Of a DNA stretch of 64,000 bases, positions 44,321 through 53,534 are shown piece after piece. Below the pieces are notes generated by a model, which saw only the letters and a program-made list of their open reading frames with translations, had not been told where the DNA came from and searched no databases. Numbering within the stretch: the stretch's first letter is position 1; every line of letters begins with the position of its first letter. Source of the stretch: Paradesertivirga superstes (GTDB lineage Bacteria > Bacteroidota > Bacteroidia > Sphingobacteriales > Sphingobacteriaceae); NCBI RefSeq assembly GCF_037622515.1, contig NZ_JBBJCN010000001.1, forward strand, positions 62,001-126,000, given 5' to 3'. The position numbers and the translations under genes were made by a program.

Positions 44321-45355
44321 ATGCAGATCTTCCCAAAAGTTTCGGTGGTAATTCTTAACTGGAACGGTAAATATTATCTGGAAAAATTTTTACCATCGTT
44401 ACTAGGCTCAACATATCCTAACGTCGAGATTATAGTTGCTGACAATGCTTCTATTGATGATTCTGTGGATTTTATACATCAAAATTTTCCTCAGGTAAGG
44501 ATTATTCTTAATAAAGAAAATCTTGGATTCGCTGGCGGATACAATGCTGCCCTGTCGCAGGTTAATGCAGATTACTATGTTCTTCTAAACTCTGATGTAG
44601 AAGTTACTGCAGGATGGATCGAACCAGTTATTGAACTGATGGAAAGCGACGAGATGATTGCTGTGGCCCAGCCTAAATTAAAAGACTGGAACGATAAGAT
44701 CTTATTTGAATACGCCGGAGCTGCAGGTGGCTATATAGATAAATTCGGATATCCGTTTTGCAGAGGACGGATTTTTGATACGCTCGAAACGGATAAGGGG
44801 CAATATGAACTAGTTTCCGAAATATTCTGGGCGAGCGGGGCTGCTTTATTTATAAAAAGGGCTTGCTGGGAAAAAGTTTCTGGCCTAGACGCCGATTTTT
44901 TTGCGCATATGGAAGAAATTGACCTTTGCTGGAGGTTAAAGAATCTTGGCTACAAAATTATATATTGCCCGACATCTACTGTTTTTCATATAGGCGGCGG
45001 CACCCTTCAATCTGAAAATCCCTTTAAAACCTATTTAAATTTTAGAAATAACCTGGCCATGCTATTAAAGAACCTGGCACCAGGGAGCGTATTCTCCATT
45101 TTATTTATACGATTTTGGCTGGATTTTATATCCTTACTGAAACTCATATTTGAAGGGAAATTCCAGCACGCAAAAGCTATCAATAAAGCTCATGTCGCCT
45201 TTTTTAAGGACTTTTCTAAAAACAAAAAGAAAAGATTAAGCAATGGTTTGCACTTTAATTCGACAGGTATTTTTACAGGAAGTATTGTATGGGAATATTT
45301 TATTAAAAAACGAAAGTTATTTTCTCAACTCGGCATGAAGCCTGAAAAACTGTAA
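44321..45355 (+). CDS. Glycosyltransferase family 2
   Basis: 344 residues. The GT-A fold begins with VSVVILNWNGKYYLEKFLPSLLGSTYPNVEIIVADNASIDDS, and contains NADYYVLLNSDVEV (DxD-like metal site), FWASGAALFIKRACWE and AHMEEIDLCWRLKNLGYKI (ED-x-D-type acceptor motif). Similar rhamnosyl or galactosyl transferases build cell-surface polysaccharides. A C-terminal hydrophobic stretch (about 250-275) could anchor it to the inner membrane. Divergent from the wbqC-corA-mgtE cluster. Confidence 0.93.
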   Translation: MQIFPKVSVVILNWNGKYYLEKFLPSLLGSTYPNVEIIVADNASIDDSVDFIHQNFPQVRIILNKENLGFAGGYNAALSQVNADYYVLLNSDVEVTAGWIEPVIELMESDEMIAVAQPKLKDWNDKILFEYAGAAGGYIDKFGYPFCRGRIFDTLETDKGQYELVSEIFWASGAALFIKRACWEKVSGLDADFFAHMEEIDLCWRLKNLGYKIIYCPTSTVFHIGGGTLQSENPFKTYLNFRNNLAMLLKNLAPGSVFSILFIRFWLDFISLLKLIFEGKFQHAKAINKAHVAFFKDFSKNKKKRLSNGLHFNSTGIFTGSIVWEYFIKKRKLFSQLGMKPEKL

Positions 45356-45389
45356 ATTCCAGGGAAACGAATTTTAATACAATAGTCTG

Positions 45390-46118
45390 CTACCTTCCTA
45401 TTCCAACAACCTCACCAATAATAATTATTGCCGGATGAGTAAGTTTAGCGGTTTCGGCCATTAAAGGTAAATCCTGAACTTTGCCGATTGCAGATTTTTG
45501 TTTAGCCAATGTGGCATGCTGAATTATGGCGGCAGGAATTTGACCCATACCTTCAGCAATGTAGGTCTGAGCAATTTCATGAACCTTCTTCATCCCCATA
45601 TAAATAACAACCGTTGCATTACTTTGCATGGCAAGACGTAAATCTGAAGATAAACCGCCATCCTTTTTAGTTCCCGTAAGAACCCAGATGCCTTCGCTTA
45701 TGTTTCGATGGGTAAGTGGTATATTATCAAATCCGGCTGCTTGCATACTTGTAATACCGGGAATATAATATGTGGCAATTCCGTGCTCTTTTGCATAGAG
45801 CACTTCTTCAAATCCTCTGCCAAAGATAAATGGATCACCTCCTTTCAGACGCACAACCATGCCTTTAGCAAAAGCTTTTTCTTTAATCATTTCATGAATA
45901 GTTTCCTGAGGCGTATATTCTCCATAAGGATGCTTACCTACATAAATTTTTTCACAATCTGCAGAAGTAAAGTTCAGCAATTCACTATTTGCAAGATTAT
46001 CATATAACAGGACTTTACATTTCTGTAATACCTTAAGAGCCTTTACTGTAATTAACTCCGGATCGCCTGGCCCTGCTCCTACTACATACAACTCTGGTAT
46101 TATTTTATCCTCTGGCAT
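45390..46118 (-). CDS. cobA: Uroporphyrinogen-III C-methyltransferase (SUMT)
   Basis: 242 residues. It methylates uroporphyrinogen III at C2 and C7 to precorrin-2, the branch point to sirohaem and cobalamin. Signatures: LYVVGAGPGDPELITVKAL, LLYDNL, VRLKGGDPFIFGRGFEE and YIPGITSMQAAG (SAM-binding). No other corrin-ring genes are near, and B12 seems to be imported (BtuB), so a sirohaem role is more likely. Divergent from glycerate kinase. Confidence 0.94.
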   Translation of the reverse strand: MPEDKIIPELYVVGAGPGDPELITVKALKVLQKCKVLLYDNLANSELLNFTSADCEKIYVGKHPYGEYTPQETIHEMIKEKAFAKGMVVRLKGGDPFIFGRGFEEVLYAKEHGIATYYIPGITSMQAAGFDNIPLTHRNISEGIWVLTGTKKDGGLSSDLRLAMQSNATVVIYMGMKKVHEIAQTYIAEGMGQIPAAIIQHATLAKQKSAIGKVQDLPLMAETAKLTHPAIIIIGEVVGIGR

Positions 46119-46204
46119 TTATTAATTTGGAAATCGCAGGAAAAATACAACAGATTTCTGATTTTTTAAGCTTGCATACAGATAAATCTTGGCAAAAAGA
46201 TAAT

Positions 46205-46220
46205 ATTTACCGTGGTAAAT
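46205..46220. promoter_or_regulatory. Palindrome upstream of glycerate kinase
   Basis: ATTTACC-GT-GGTAAAT, two perfect 7-bp arms around a 2-base centre, 18 bases before the ATG at 46238. The position suits an operator. Confidence 0.4.
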
Positions 46221-46237
46221 GTAATAAAGTATTGAAA

Positions 46238-47377
46238 ATGAAAATTTTAATCGCTCCTGATAAGTTTAAACATTCTCTAAACAGCTTTGAAGCTTGCACA
46301 GCCATTCAGAACGGATTAATGCAGGCATCAGAAAAATTTAAAATTAAAATTTTGCCACTGGCAGATGGCGGAGATGGTTTATCCGAAATCATTAACTATT
46401 ACATACCCTCAAAGACACATTCTGTTAGGATTTCAGATCCCTTATTTCGAGCGGTAAAAAGCTCACTTCTGATTTCGGATGATGGCCAGACAGCTTTTAT
46501 AGAAATGGCTAAAGCATCGGGCCTTCTATTATTAAACCCCGAGGAATATGATTGTATGAATACTTCAACTGTAGGTACCGGAGAATTAATTAAAGAAGCA
46601 ATACTTCTAAATGTTAAAAAAATAGTTATTGGAATAGGCGGCAGCGCAACGAACGATTGCGGAACAGGCATGGCTACCGCTTTAGGCTATCGTTTTCTGG
46701 ATAAAAATGGGAACGAATTAAAACCTACAGGAAAAAACTTGTTACTGATCGAACATATTAACAGCTCTGAGATTATTGATCTAAAAAATATAAAATTCGA
46801 AATCGCCTGCGATGTTAAAAATCCGCTAACAGGAAAAAATGGTGCTGCCAGGATTTACGCGAAGCAAAAGGGCGCAACAGAACTGGAGATTGAAGAACTT
46901 GAAGCGGGAATGATTCATTTCAATGAGATCATGAAAAAACATTTTGGCAAAGATATTAGCCGTATTGAAGGCTCGGGTGCAGCAGGCGGTTTGGCAGCAG
47001 GTTGTATTGCGTTCTTAAACACTAATTTAACCAGCGGCATTGATTTGGTTATGAATTTAAGCAATGCCGAATTCCATATAAACGAAGCTGACCTGGTGAT
47101 AACCGGAGAAGGATCTATAGATGATCAAAGTTTAAACGGAAAAGTAATTTCCGGACTTGGTGAACTATGCAAAAAACTAAAAAAACCTTTAATTGCTTTT
47201 TGCGGGAAATTAAATTTAACAGGAGATCAAATGAGGCAGTTGAACATCAGCTCTGCGTATTCGATAAAGGGGGATGAAACTTCATTAGAAGAAGCCTGCA
47301 AAAATGCCTGGGATCTATTAAGTAATAAAGCTTATGAAACGGGCATTCAACTGATAAATCATCAATCGATTTCATAA
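46238..47377 (+). CDS. Glycerate kinase (GlxK/GarK type)
   Basis: 379 residues from the ATG at 46238; the frame extends 37 codons upstream to a TTG, but MKILIAPDKFKHSLNSFEA is the family start. It phosphorylates D-glycerate at C2 or C3 with ATP. Family marks: LPLADGGDGLSEI, AFIEMAKASGL, TVGTGELIKEAIL, the IGIGGSATNDCGTGMATALG glycine-rich loop, and EGSIDDQSLNGKV. The last bases overlap the end of the convergent MG2/plug gene by 16 bp. Confidence 0.93.
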   Translation: MKILIAPDKFKHSLNSFEACTAIQNGLMQASEKFKIKILPLADGGDGLSEIINYYIPSKTHSVRISDPLFRAVKSSLLISDDGQTAFIEMAKASGLLLLNPEEYDCMNTSTVGTGELIKEAILLNVKKIVIGIGGSATNDCGTGMATALGYRFLDKNGNELKPTGKNLLLIEHINSSEIIDLKNIKFEIACDVKNPLTGKNGAARIYAKQKGATELEIEELEAGMIHFNEIMKKHFGKDISRIEGSGAAGGLAAGCIAFLNTNLTSGIDLVMNLSNAEFHINEADLVITGEGSIDDQSLNGKVISGLGELCKKLKKPLIAFCGKLNLTGDQMRQLNISSAYSIKGDETSLEEACKNAWDLLSNKAYETGIQLINHQSIS

Positions 47378-49776
47378 TTAACACTTCCTACAACAGGAAT
47401 TCCTTTTTCAGTAATACCCTCAACTACTATCTTTATTTTGGATTTTATATCATCATTATAGAAATGAACAAACGCTTCTCCATCCTTATTCGTAGTAATA
47501 ATAGGTTCCCAATGGAGGGTAGTTCTAAGGTCGCGAATGGTAGAATTTGAGTTATCGGGGTAAGCAGGTGAATAAAAAACTTTGTCCTGCGAATAACCAG
47601 TTACAGATGCATTCAGTACGCTTAGTTCCTCTCTGCCATAGGCTGAGGGCTTTAAGGTAAGATATATAAGGTATACGGGACCGGAAGAGGTAGAGTTGGA
47701 ACCGTTTCCTATGCCAACCATCTGTTTAATCACGATCTTATTAATATCCTCTATATATAAATCGTAATAAAACAACTGATCAAAAGTATCCTCATTTCTG
47801 TCAATTATAAATTTAGGATAGTGCCCCCTGCCCTGAAAGTTAAAAATCACACCATTTCGATAAGAAGTATCCGGACTTGCACCCTCAACTTTAGTTAATA
47901 AAAAATGCCGTAAATTTCTATAGGCTCTCGCATCCTGTTCTGTAATAATAAAGCTTTTATCCTCATATCCGGAAGGAGTAAGCACCTGATCAAATAACTT
48001 AACGTTTGCTGTACCTTTAACAAGTACTTCTTTTAAAGTTATAGTATCTGCCAGTTTTGCTTCCTTTATCATAAACCCACGATGAATGAGGGCCTGTACT
48101 ATTGAATCATTTAAAGTGTCTGAGGTTGAAAAATCAGACACGACAGGTAATGGTTCTGTGTAGAGAGAATCCAGTATGATCCATCCGCTCTTCTTTCCTT
48201 TTTTATCCACTGAAGTTAATCTTATCATGCTCGACTGGGGGATGAAAACGCGGTCAATATAAAACCGTCCTGAAGAATCTGTTACGGCAGTGAATAATTT
48301 ATTTCCCAGCGCCTGACTGGCCATTAAGGTAATATTCATCCCCGGCATCGGAATATCGTTTTTAAGCTGCCGTACTCGTCCAGATACAGTAAAACCTTTT
48401 TCCGGGCTAAAAAAAGGCTTACCGCCCGATCCAGCATTGTTTTTCCAAACAAAATCTCTCCAGCCCTGAGTCATTAACAGTACATCCAACTGTTTATAGC
48501 GTTCCTTATTCGTTGGGTCCAAATACTTAGCAATAGAATCGATTTCTCCTTTTATTTCAGATTGAAGCATCAGGTAGGTTGCGATATTTTCTATTCCCTG
48601 AGGTATCAATTTACCATCAATTGCTGAGAATGATAAATTTGCTTTAAGTGGTTGATTATTAATGTCAGTTAATTTCAATCTTACATTAACTTTTTCCTTA
48701 GCACTGTATTCTTGTTTATCAGATTTAATTTCCAGTTTGTACTCATTACCGGGAATAAAAACCAATCGCTCTGCCTGCGGCTTAAATTTATTATCATAAA
48801 CGGTTATGGTAACTATACCCGGAAGAAACTTGCTGTGAGGAATTTCTACCAACATCCGGGAATTTGTAACCTTCTTCTTTAAAACAAGCTTGCTCTCATT
48901 TTTCTGGCGACATACTATAAGTAAATCGGTGTCTTTTATTTGTGGAAATGTAATCTCGTTAGTACTGATAAATACTTTAAGAATGGAATCGGTATTTCTG
49001 ACTGAAAAAGTAATTCCATTTGCTTGTGCTTTCGGTACAGGAATTTTAAATTTTTCGTCATTGGAAAAAGCACCCTGGGCAGTGTAGGTCAAGCCGGGCA
49101 AAGGCTTGAAAAACAACCGGCCAAAACCTGAACTATTGCATGAGATCTCAGCAATACTATCGCCTTGGGATGTAACGATTACCCCTTTGAGCGCTAAACC
49201 TTCTCCTTTCTCATTTTCAGATTTGAAGGCAACTACACTGGCTACGTTCTCAATCAAGGATCCTGCTTCCGGAAAAAACGTCAAGCGATTCTTTGACGTT
49301 GCATTTACAGGCAATACGGTTTGCTGAGGTTGGGAAACGGAAACCAAAGCGCTGGGCTTTTTCACTGGCTGTGTTTTAGAACTGCCATAAACATTGATAA
49401 GCTTTTGGAAAACGAAGCTATCTTCAAAATTCTTCATCCGGTTAGTATACGCTCTGATGCGATATTTTCCCGTTGGGACCGAATCCTTCAATGTAAAACT
49501 TCCTTTTCCATAACCATTATCAGTTCTTATGACTATCCGGCCGGAGATTTTGGCGTCAGGTGAAATAAGCTCTACATACAAATTATTACTTAGGTCAATA
49601 AATGTATTAGACCGGGCATCAACTATATATGCTTTAAACAAAATATCTTCACCGTCGGTATAATAATCTCTGTCTGTATGGAGGTAAACTTTTTCATAAA
49701 TAACCCTATCACTGGTTTGAGCAAATAAACCAGGAGCAATTACCAATGATACTATCAGACAGAAAATATCCTTCAC
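47362..49776 (-). CDS. MG2-like/TonB-plug protein, distal copy
   Basis: 804 residues, GTG start at 49776. A signal peptide (CLIVSLVIAPGLFAQ) is followed by an MG2-type macroglobulin beta-sandwich (about 25-130: YEKVYLHTDRDYYTDGEDILFKAYIVDA, GKYRIRAYTNRMKNFEDSF), further sandwich domains, a carboxypeptidase-regulatory-like fold (about 460-560, FTVSGRVRQL...), and a late TonB-plug-like part (about 605-720, ARAYRNLRHFLLTKVEGASPD), ending in a last sandwich (THIGIPV-type VVGSVNYEID). There is no C-terminal beta-barrel, so it is not a transporter by itself. It lies 10 bp after a paralogue. Function unknown; envelope biogenesis or surface binding is possible. Confidence 0.85.
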   Translation of the reverse strand: MKDIFCLIVSLVIAPGLFAQTSDRVIYEKVYLHTDRDYYTDGEDILFKAYIVDARSNTFIDLSNNLYVELISPDAKISGRIVIRTDNGYGKGSFTLKDSVPTGKYRIRAYTNRMKNFEDSFVFQKLINVYGSSKTQPVKKPSALVSVSQPQQTVLPVNATSKNRLTFFPEAGSLIENVASVVAFKSENEKGEGLALKGVIVTSQGDSIAEISCNSSGFGRLFFKPLPGLTYTAQGAFSNDEKFKIPVPKAQANGITFSVRNTDSILKVFISTNEITFPQIKDTDLLIVCRQKNESKLVLKKKVTNSRMLVEIPHSKFLPGIVTITVYDNKFKPQAERLVFIPGNEYKLEIKSDKQEYSAKEKVNVRLKLTDINNQPLKANLSFSAIDGKLIPQGIENIATYLMLQSEIKGEIDSIAKYLDPTNKERYKQLDVLLMTQGWRDFVWKNNAGSGGKPFFSPEKGFTVSGRVRQLKNDIPMPGMNITLMASQALGNKLFTAVTDSSGRFYIDRVFIPQSSMIRLTSVDKKGKKSGWIILDSLYTEPLPVVSDFSTSDTLNDSIVQALIHRGFMIKEAKLADTITLKEVLVKGTANVKLFDQVLTPSGYEDKSFIITEQDARAYRNLRHFLLTKVEGASPDTSYRNGVIFNFQGRGHYPKFIIDRNEDTFDQLFYYDLYIEDINKIVIKQMVGIGNGSNSTSSGPVYLIYLTLKPSAYGREELSVLNASVTGYSQDKVFYSPAYPDNSNSTIRDLRTTLHWEPIITTNKDGEAFVHFYNDDIKSKIKIVVEGITEKGIPVVGSVNYEID

Positions 49777-49786
49777 AATGAAAAAT

Positions 49787-52237
49787 TTACCTTACTTCAT
49801 AAATAAGATTCCCTGAAACCGGAATTCCTTTGTCATTTACACCTTCTACCACCACTCTTACTTTGGTTTTAGGATCTGCATTATAATAAGTAATAACAGC
49901 CTCTCCATTCTCCGCAGTTATCACAGAAGGTTGCCAATGAATGGTTGTTCTAACATCTTTCTTTGATGAAAGCTGGGTTTGAGGGTTTGCTGGTTCGTAA
50001 AACATTCGGGCCTGATAATAACCATTCACGTATGTATTCAATATACTTGGCTCTTTCTTTGAATATGCAGATGGCTTTAAAGTAAGGTAGATCAAAAAAA
50101 CATCCGAAATTCCTGATAAAGTACTCATTGATGTCGTGGAATCGATTTGACTTTGAGACATTCCAACCATATGCCTTACAACCACCTTTTGAATGTCCTT
50201 CATCTGGAGATCGTAGTAATCCATACGATCAAATGCATCTTCTCTCCGGTCAATCATGAAAATCGGAAAATGCGGTTTTCCATTGGCCCTGAAAACCACT
50301 CCATTTCTGTCCATATTATCATCAGGACTTGCTCCGTTAACGTTTGTTATCAAATAATGTCGAAGGCTGTTGTAGTCCTTATCATCTTTATCTGTAATAG
50401 TAAAATTTTGATCCGGATATCCAAAAGAAGTTACCCGCTGACCAAATAAATCGACACTGTTTTTACTTTTAACAGCTACTTCGTTTAAGAGGATGGTATC
50501 AGACAAATCAAATTTTTTCATTTCATCGATTCTTGACGCCATCTCCTTTTTGAAGGCGGCAAGCTGTGCGGATTCAGGAGATTTTGACCCAAAGGGTTTT
50601 ACAGGATAAGGTTTTGAATAAAGCGAATCTAAAAAAAGCATACCGGTTTTCCTTGCTTTACTATCAGCTGAAACCAATTTAATATTTTGATTTCCCTCCA
50701 AATTGATATTATCAAAATAATATTTTCCCGATTTATCGGTTGTTGTGCCTATTAATTTTTGTCCTTTCACTCCTGAAGCAAACAAAGTTACATTTGAACC
50801 CATCAATGGCGACTTACCGGACTTATCTCTTACTTGCCCCGATATTGTAAATCCTGTTTCGTTTAAATGACTTACAGTTAAAGTAGTGTCTTTGATGCGT
50901 TTCCATACAAAATCTCTCCAGCCTTGTGTCATAAGTAGCAAGTCTAATTGTTTAAAGCGTGAAGAATTTTTTGAATCAAAATAAGCCTGTGGATTCTCAA
51001 TATTTCCGCGCAGTTCTGACTCGAGGTTAATATAAGAAACTATATTCCCTTCTGTTTCCGGGACAATACCTGCATCAACCACGGCTAATGACAAATTTGC
51101 CTTAATGGGCATATTTGCAACATTAGTTGTTTTGATTTTCAAAGTTACCCGCTCTTTAGATCGATATATGGTTTTATTAACAGTTAGTTCTACTTTATCA
51201 TTAGCAAATCCCCGCTTAATAAATACCAGCCGTTCGCAGTGCGGTCGAAGCTGATCATCCGTAAGGGTAACCGAAGCAATGCCTTCCGGGAGATTTGTGT
51301 TCGGAATAATAACTTTTGTTATTAAAGACTGGAGATCAATTTTTTTACTGAAGTAAGGAATTCCTGCATGCCTGGCTTTAATTTCAAGCTCCTTACCTTT
51401 AAACCTATTGAGGGTCGCCTCATTCGTACTTATAACTACTGTAGTTTTTACAGAGTCCGGAATTAAATGCAGCGAAAATCCCTGGGATAGAAATTCAGGG
51501 ATTGAGGAATTAAATGGTCGTTTATTTTCAAATTTAGCCTTAACCTGATATTTCTCACCTGCTTCAGGCTTCAGCATAAAGGACCCAAAACCATTATCTC
51601 CACTTTCAAAAACAGAAATAGTATCTCCTTTAGAAGATAAGATACTTCCACTAGCCTTTATTCCTTTACCCGATGCCGATTCAGCTTTAAATGCAATAAC
51701 TCCGGTAACTCCTTCGATCATTGACCCTCCTTCAGGGAAAAACCGTATTGTTTCTTTAGCGAAGATTGCAGCAGACGCCGTTTCTGTTTTGGCAGACGTT
51801 TTTAAAGATTTTGTCGTAAGTCCCTCCAAACCACTCACAGTAATTTTCTTTTCAAAAATAAAGTTATCTCCAAAATTCAGCATCCATTTTGTATAGGCCC
51901 TTACTTTATAGATCCCCGGCGAAATTGAGTCGCCCAATTCAAAATCCCCTTTTCCCAGGCCATTATCAAGCCGAATAACTTTTCTTTCAGTAATTACCGC
52001 GTTTGGATCTATAAGTTCTACATATAAATTATTACTCGTAGATATAAGCTGGTTTCCCTGCGCATTTAAAAGATATGCTTTGAACCAAATATCTTCGCCG
52101 GCATAAAAAACGGCCCTGTCTAAATGCAAATAAACTTTTTCAAAAAACAGAGTTTGTTTTGCGGAAGCTGGAGCTGTTTGTGAGAATAAATTACCCGAAA
52201 AAAGTAAACCTAGGATAATAAGAAGTCTTGAGGACAT
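49787..52237 (-). CDS. MG2-like/TonB-plug protein, proximal copy
   Basis: 816 residues, ATG at 52237. Same architecture and strong resemblance to the following gene: signal peptide (LGLLFSGNLFSQT), FFEKVYLHLDRAVFYAGEDIWFKAYLLNA, GIYKVRAYTKWMLNFGDNF, then a carboxypeptidase-regulatory-like domain (FTISGQVRDKSGKSPLMGSNVTLFASG), DYNSLRHYLITNVNGASPD and a final sandwich ending GIPVSGNLIYEVR. The two genes are 10 bp apart and on the same strand, so they arose by tandem duplication and are probably one operon. No barrel strands follow the plug region. Confidence 0.85.
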   Translation of the reverse strand: MSSRLLIILGLLFSGNLFSQTAPASAKQTLFFEKVYLHLDRAVFYAGEDIWFKAYLLNAQGNQLISTSNNLYVELIDPNAVITERKVIRLDNGLGKGDFELGDSISPGIYKVRAYTKWMLNFGDNFIFEKKITVSGLEGLTTKSLKTSAKTETASAAIFAKETIRFFPEGGSMIEGVTGVIAFKAESASGKGIKASGSILSSKGDTISVFESGDNGFGSFMLKPEAGEKYQVKAKFENKRPFNSSIPEFLSQGFSLHLIPDSVKTTVVISTNEATLNRFKGKELEIKARHAGIPYFSKKIDLQSLITKVIIPNTNLPEGIASVTLTDDQLRPHCERLVFIKRGFANDKVELTVNKTIYRSKERVTLKIKTTNVANMPIKANLSLAVVDAGIVPETEGNIVSYINLESELRGNIENPQAYFDSKNSSRFKQLDLLLMTQGWRDFVWKRIKDTTLTVSHLNETGFTISGQVRDKSGKSPLMGSNVTLFASGVKGQKLIGTTTDKSGKYYFDNINLEGNQNIKLVSADSKARKTGMLFLDSLYSKPYPVKPFGSKSPESAQLAAFKKEMASRIDEMKKFDLSDTILLNEVAVKSKNSVDLFGQRVTSFGYPDQNFTITDKDDKDYNSLRHYLITNVNGASPDDNMDRNGVVFRANGKPHFPIFMIDRREDAFDRMDYYDLQMKDIQKVVVRHMVGMSQSQIDSTTSMSTLSGISDVFLIYLTLKPSAYSKKEPSILNTYVNGYYQARMFYEPANPQTQLSSKKDVRTTIHWQPSVITAENGEAVITYYNADPKTKVRVVVEGVNDKGIPVSGNLIYEVR

Positions 52238-52691
52238 AGATAGTATAGTAGATTATTTTAATTTTAGTATACCGGGAAACTGCTGTTTGGATATTAGCTT
52301 TAAAACACAAAGAAAATAGCCGTCCCATTTAAGTAATTGAAAACATAAAGGTGAAGAAAGTTTATGGATTGAAAAGTACATAATATTACTTTGATGAAAA
52401 ACATATTCATACAACCGTTACACAATGTTTGATTTCACCTCACAGTTGAAACTCTTTATTAAAAATTTCGCCTCAATAATTTTCATTTGACGCTGTCATT
52501 CTTTTCAGAGGTACCGGACATGCCGGTATACACCTTTCCAAAGCATTACTATTCCACATGTTTAAATTGAAAAATGTAAATGCAGATTGGTTAAAGGTAT
52601 ATTCATTAGAAAGCACAAAGTCAGATAAGGGTAAAGTAATCTGAAGCCAAACACTTATCTGTTTTTTTTGGGTTTATCCATAAAACAAAAA
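52238..52691. other. Intergenic region with a small palindrome
   Basis: 454 bases between divergent genes. TACCGG-ACATG-CCGGTA (52512-52528) is the only symmetric element noted. No gene or promoter element of consensus quality is seen. Confidence 0.45.
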
Positions 52692-53408
52692 ATGGAATCA
52701 TTAAGTGGTAAAAATGCCTTAGTAACCGGAGCCGGTAAAGGTATTGGAAAAGCAGTTGCTATTGCTCTTGCAAAAGAAGGAGTTAACGTTGCCCTGTTGG
52801 CAAGAACAGCATCTGACTTGCAATCCGTTGCAGACGAAGTAGAAAATGAAGGTGTTAAAGCTATTATTGTAGTAGCAGATATAGCCGATATAAAGTCTGT
52901 TAACAATGCGATTGAAAGTACTATTGAATCTCTGGGAGAGATTGACATTTTAATCAACAATGCAGGTATCGCAGCTTTTGGAACATTTCTGGAATTATCT
53001 CCGGAAGAATGGGAAAAAATAATCAGGGTAAATTTGTTTGGCGTATATTATGCAACCCGGGCTGTTTTACCCTCAATGATTGAAAGAAGAACGGGCGATA
53101 TTGTCAATATTTCATCCACTGCAGGATTACGTGGAGCAGCGCAAACCAGCGCCTATAGCGCATCAAAATTTGCGTTAATCGGATTGAGTGAATCCTTAAT
53201 GCAGGAAGTTAGAAAACATAACATACGAGTAACTACATTAACTCCCAGCACGGTTGCAACTCCTTTAGCATTTGATTTAAATCTTACAGATGGTAACCCC
53301 GAAAAAGTAATGCAACCCGAAGATTTTGCTGAAATGATAATTTCTCAATTAAAACTGAACCGTAGGGTTTTTATTAAAGAGGCTTCTATCTGGTCTACAA
53401 ATCCTTAA
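52692..53408 (+). CDS. Short-chain dehydrogenase/reductase, 3-oxoacyl-ACP reductase-like
   Basis: 238 residues from the ATG at 52692 (the open frame runs 24 bases further up to a TTG). Rossmann start NALVTGAGKGIGKAVAIAL, NNAGIAAFGTF, the catalytic triad region with S in ISSTAG and YSASK (YxxxK). Similar to FabG but the closest relatives are often annotated as 3-ketoacyl-ACP reductases of unknown substrate; there are no fatty-acid genes around it. Confidence 0.93.
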   Translation: MESLSGKNALVTGAGKGIGKAVAIALAKEGVNVALLARTASDLQSVADEVENEGVKAIIVVADIADIKSVNNAIESTIESLGEIDILINNAGIAAFGTFLELSPEEWEKIIRVNLFGVYYATRAVLPSMIERRTGDIVNISSTAGLRGAAQTSAYSASKFALIGLSESLMQEVRKHNIRVTTLTPSTVATPLAFDLNLTDGNPEKVMQPEDFAEMIISQLKLNRRVFIKEASIWSTNP

Positions 53409-53534
53409 GATCAGGACAATAATTGGAATCAAGGCTTCTGCTAATTATTAAAAAAACAGCTTCACTCTGCAAAGATCAGGGGGAAGCTATTTTCCATTAA
53501 GAATTTTAATTAATACTCAACCTTGAGAGCGAAT

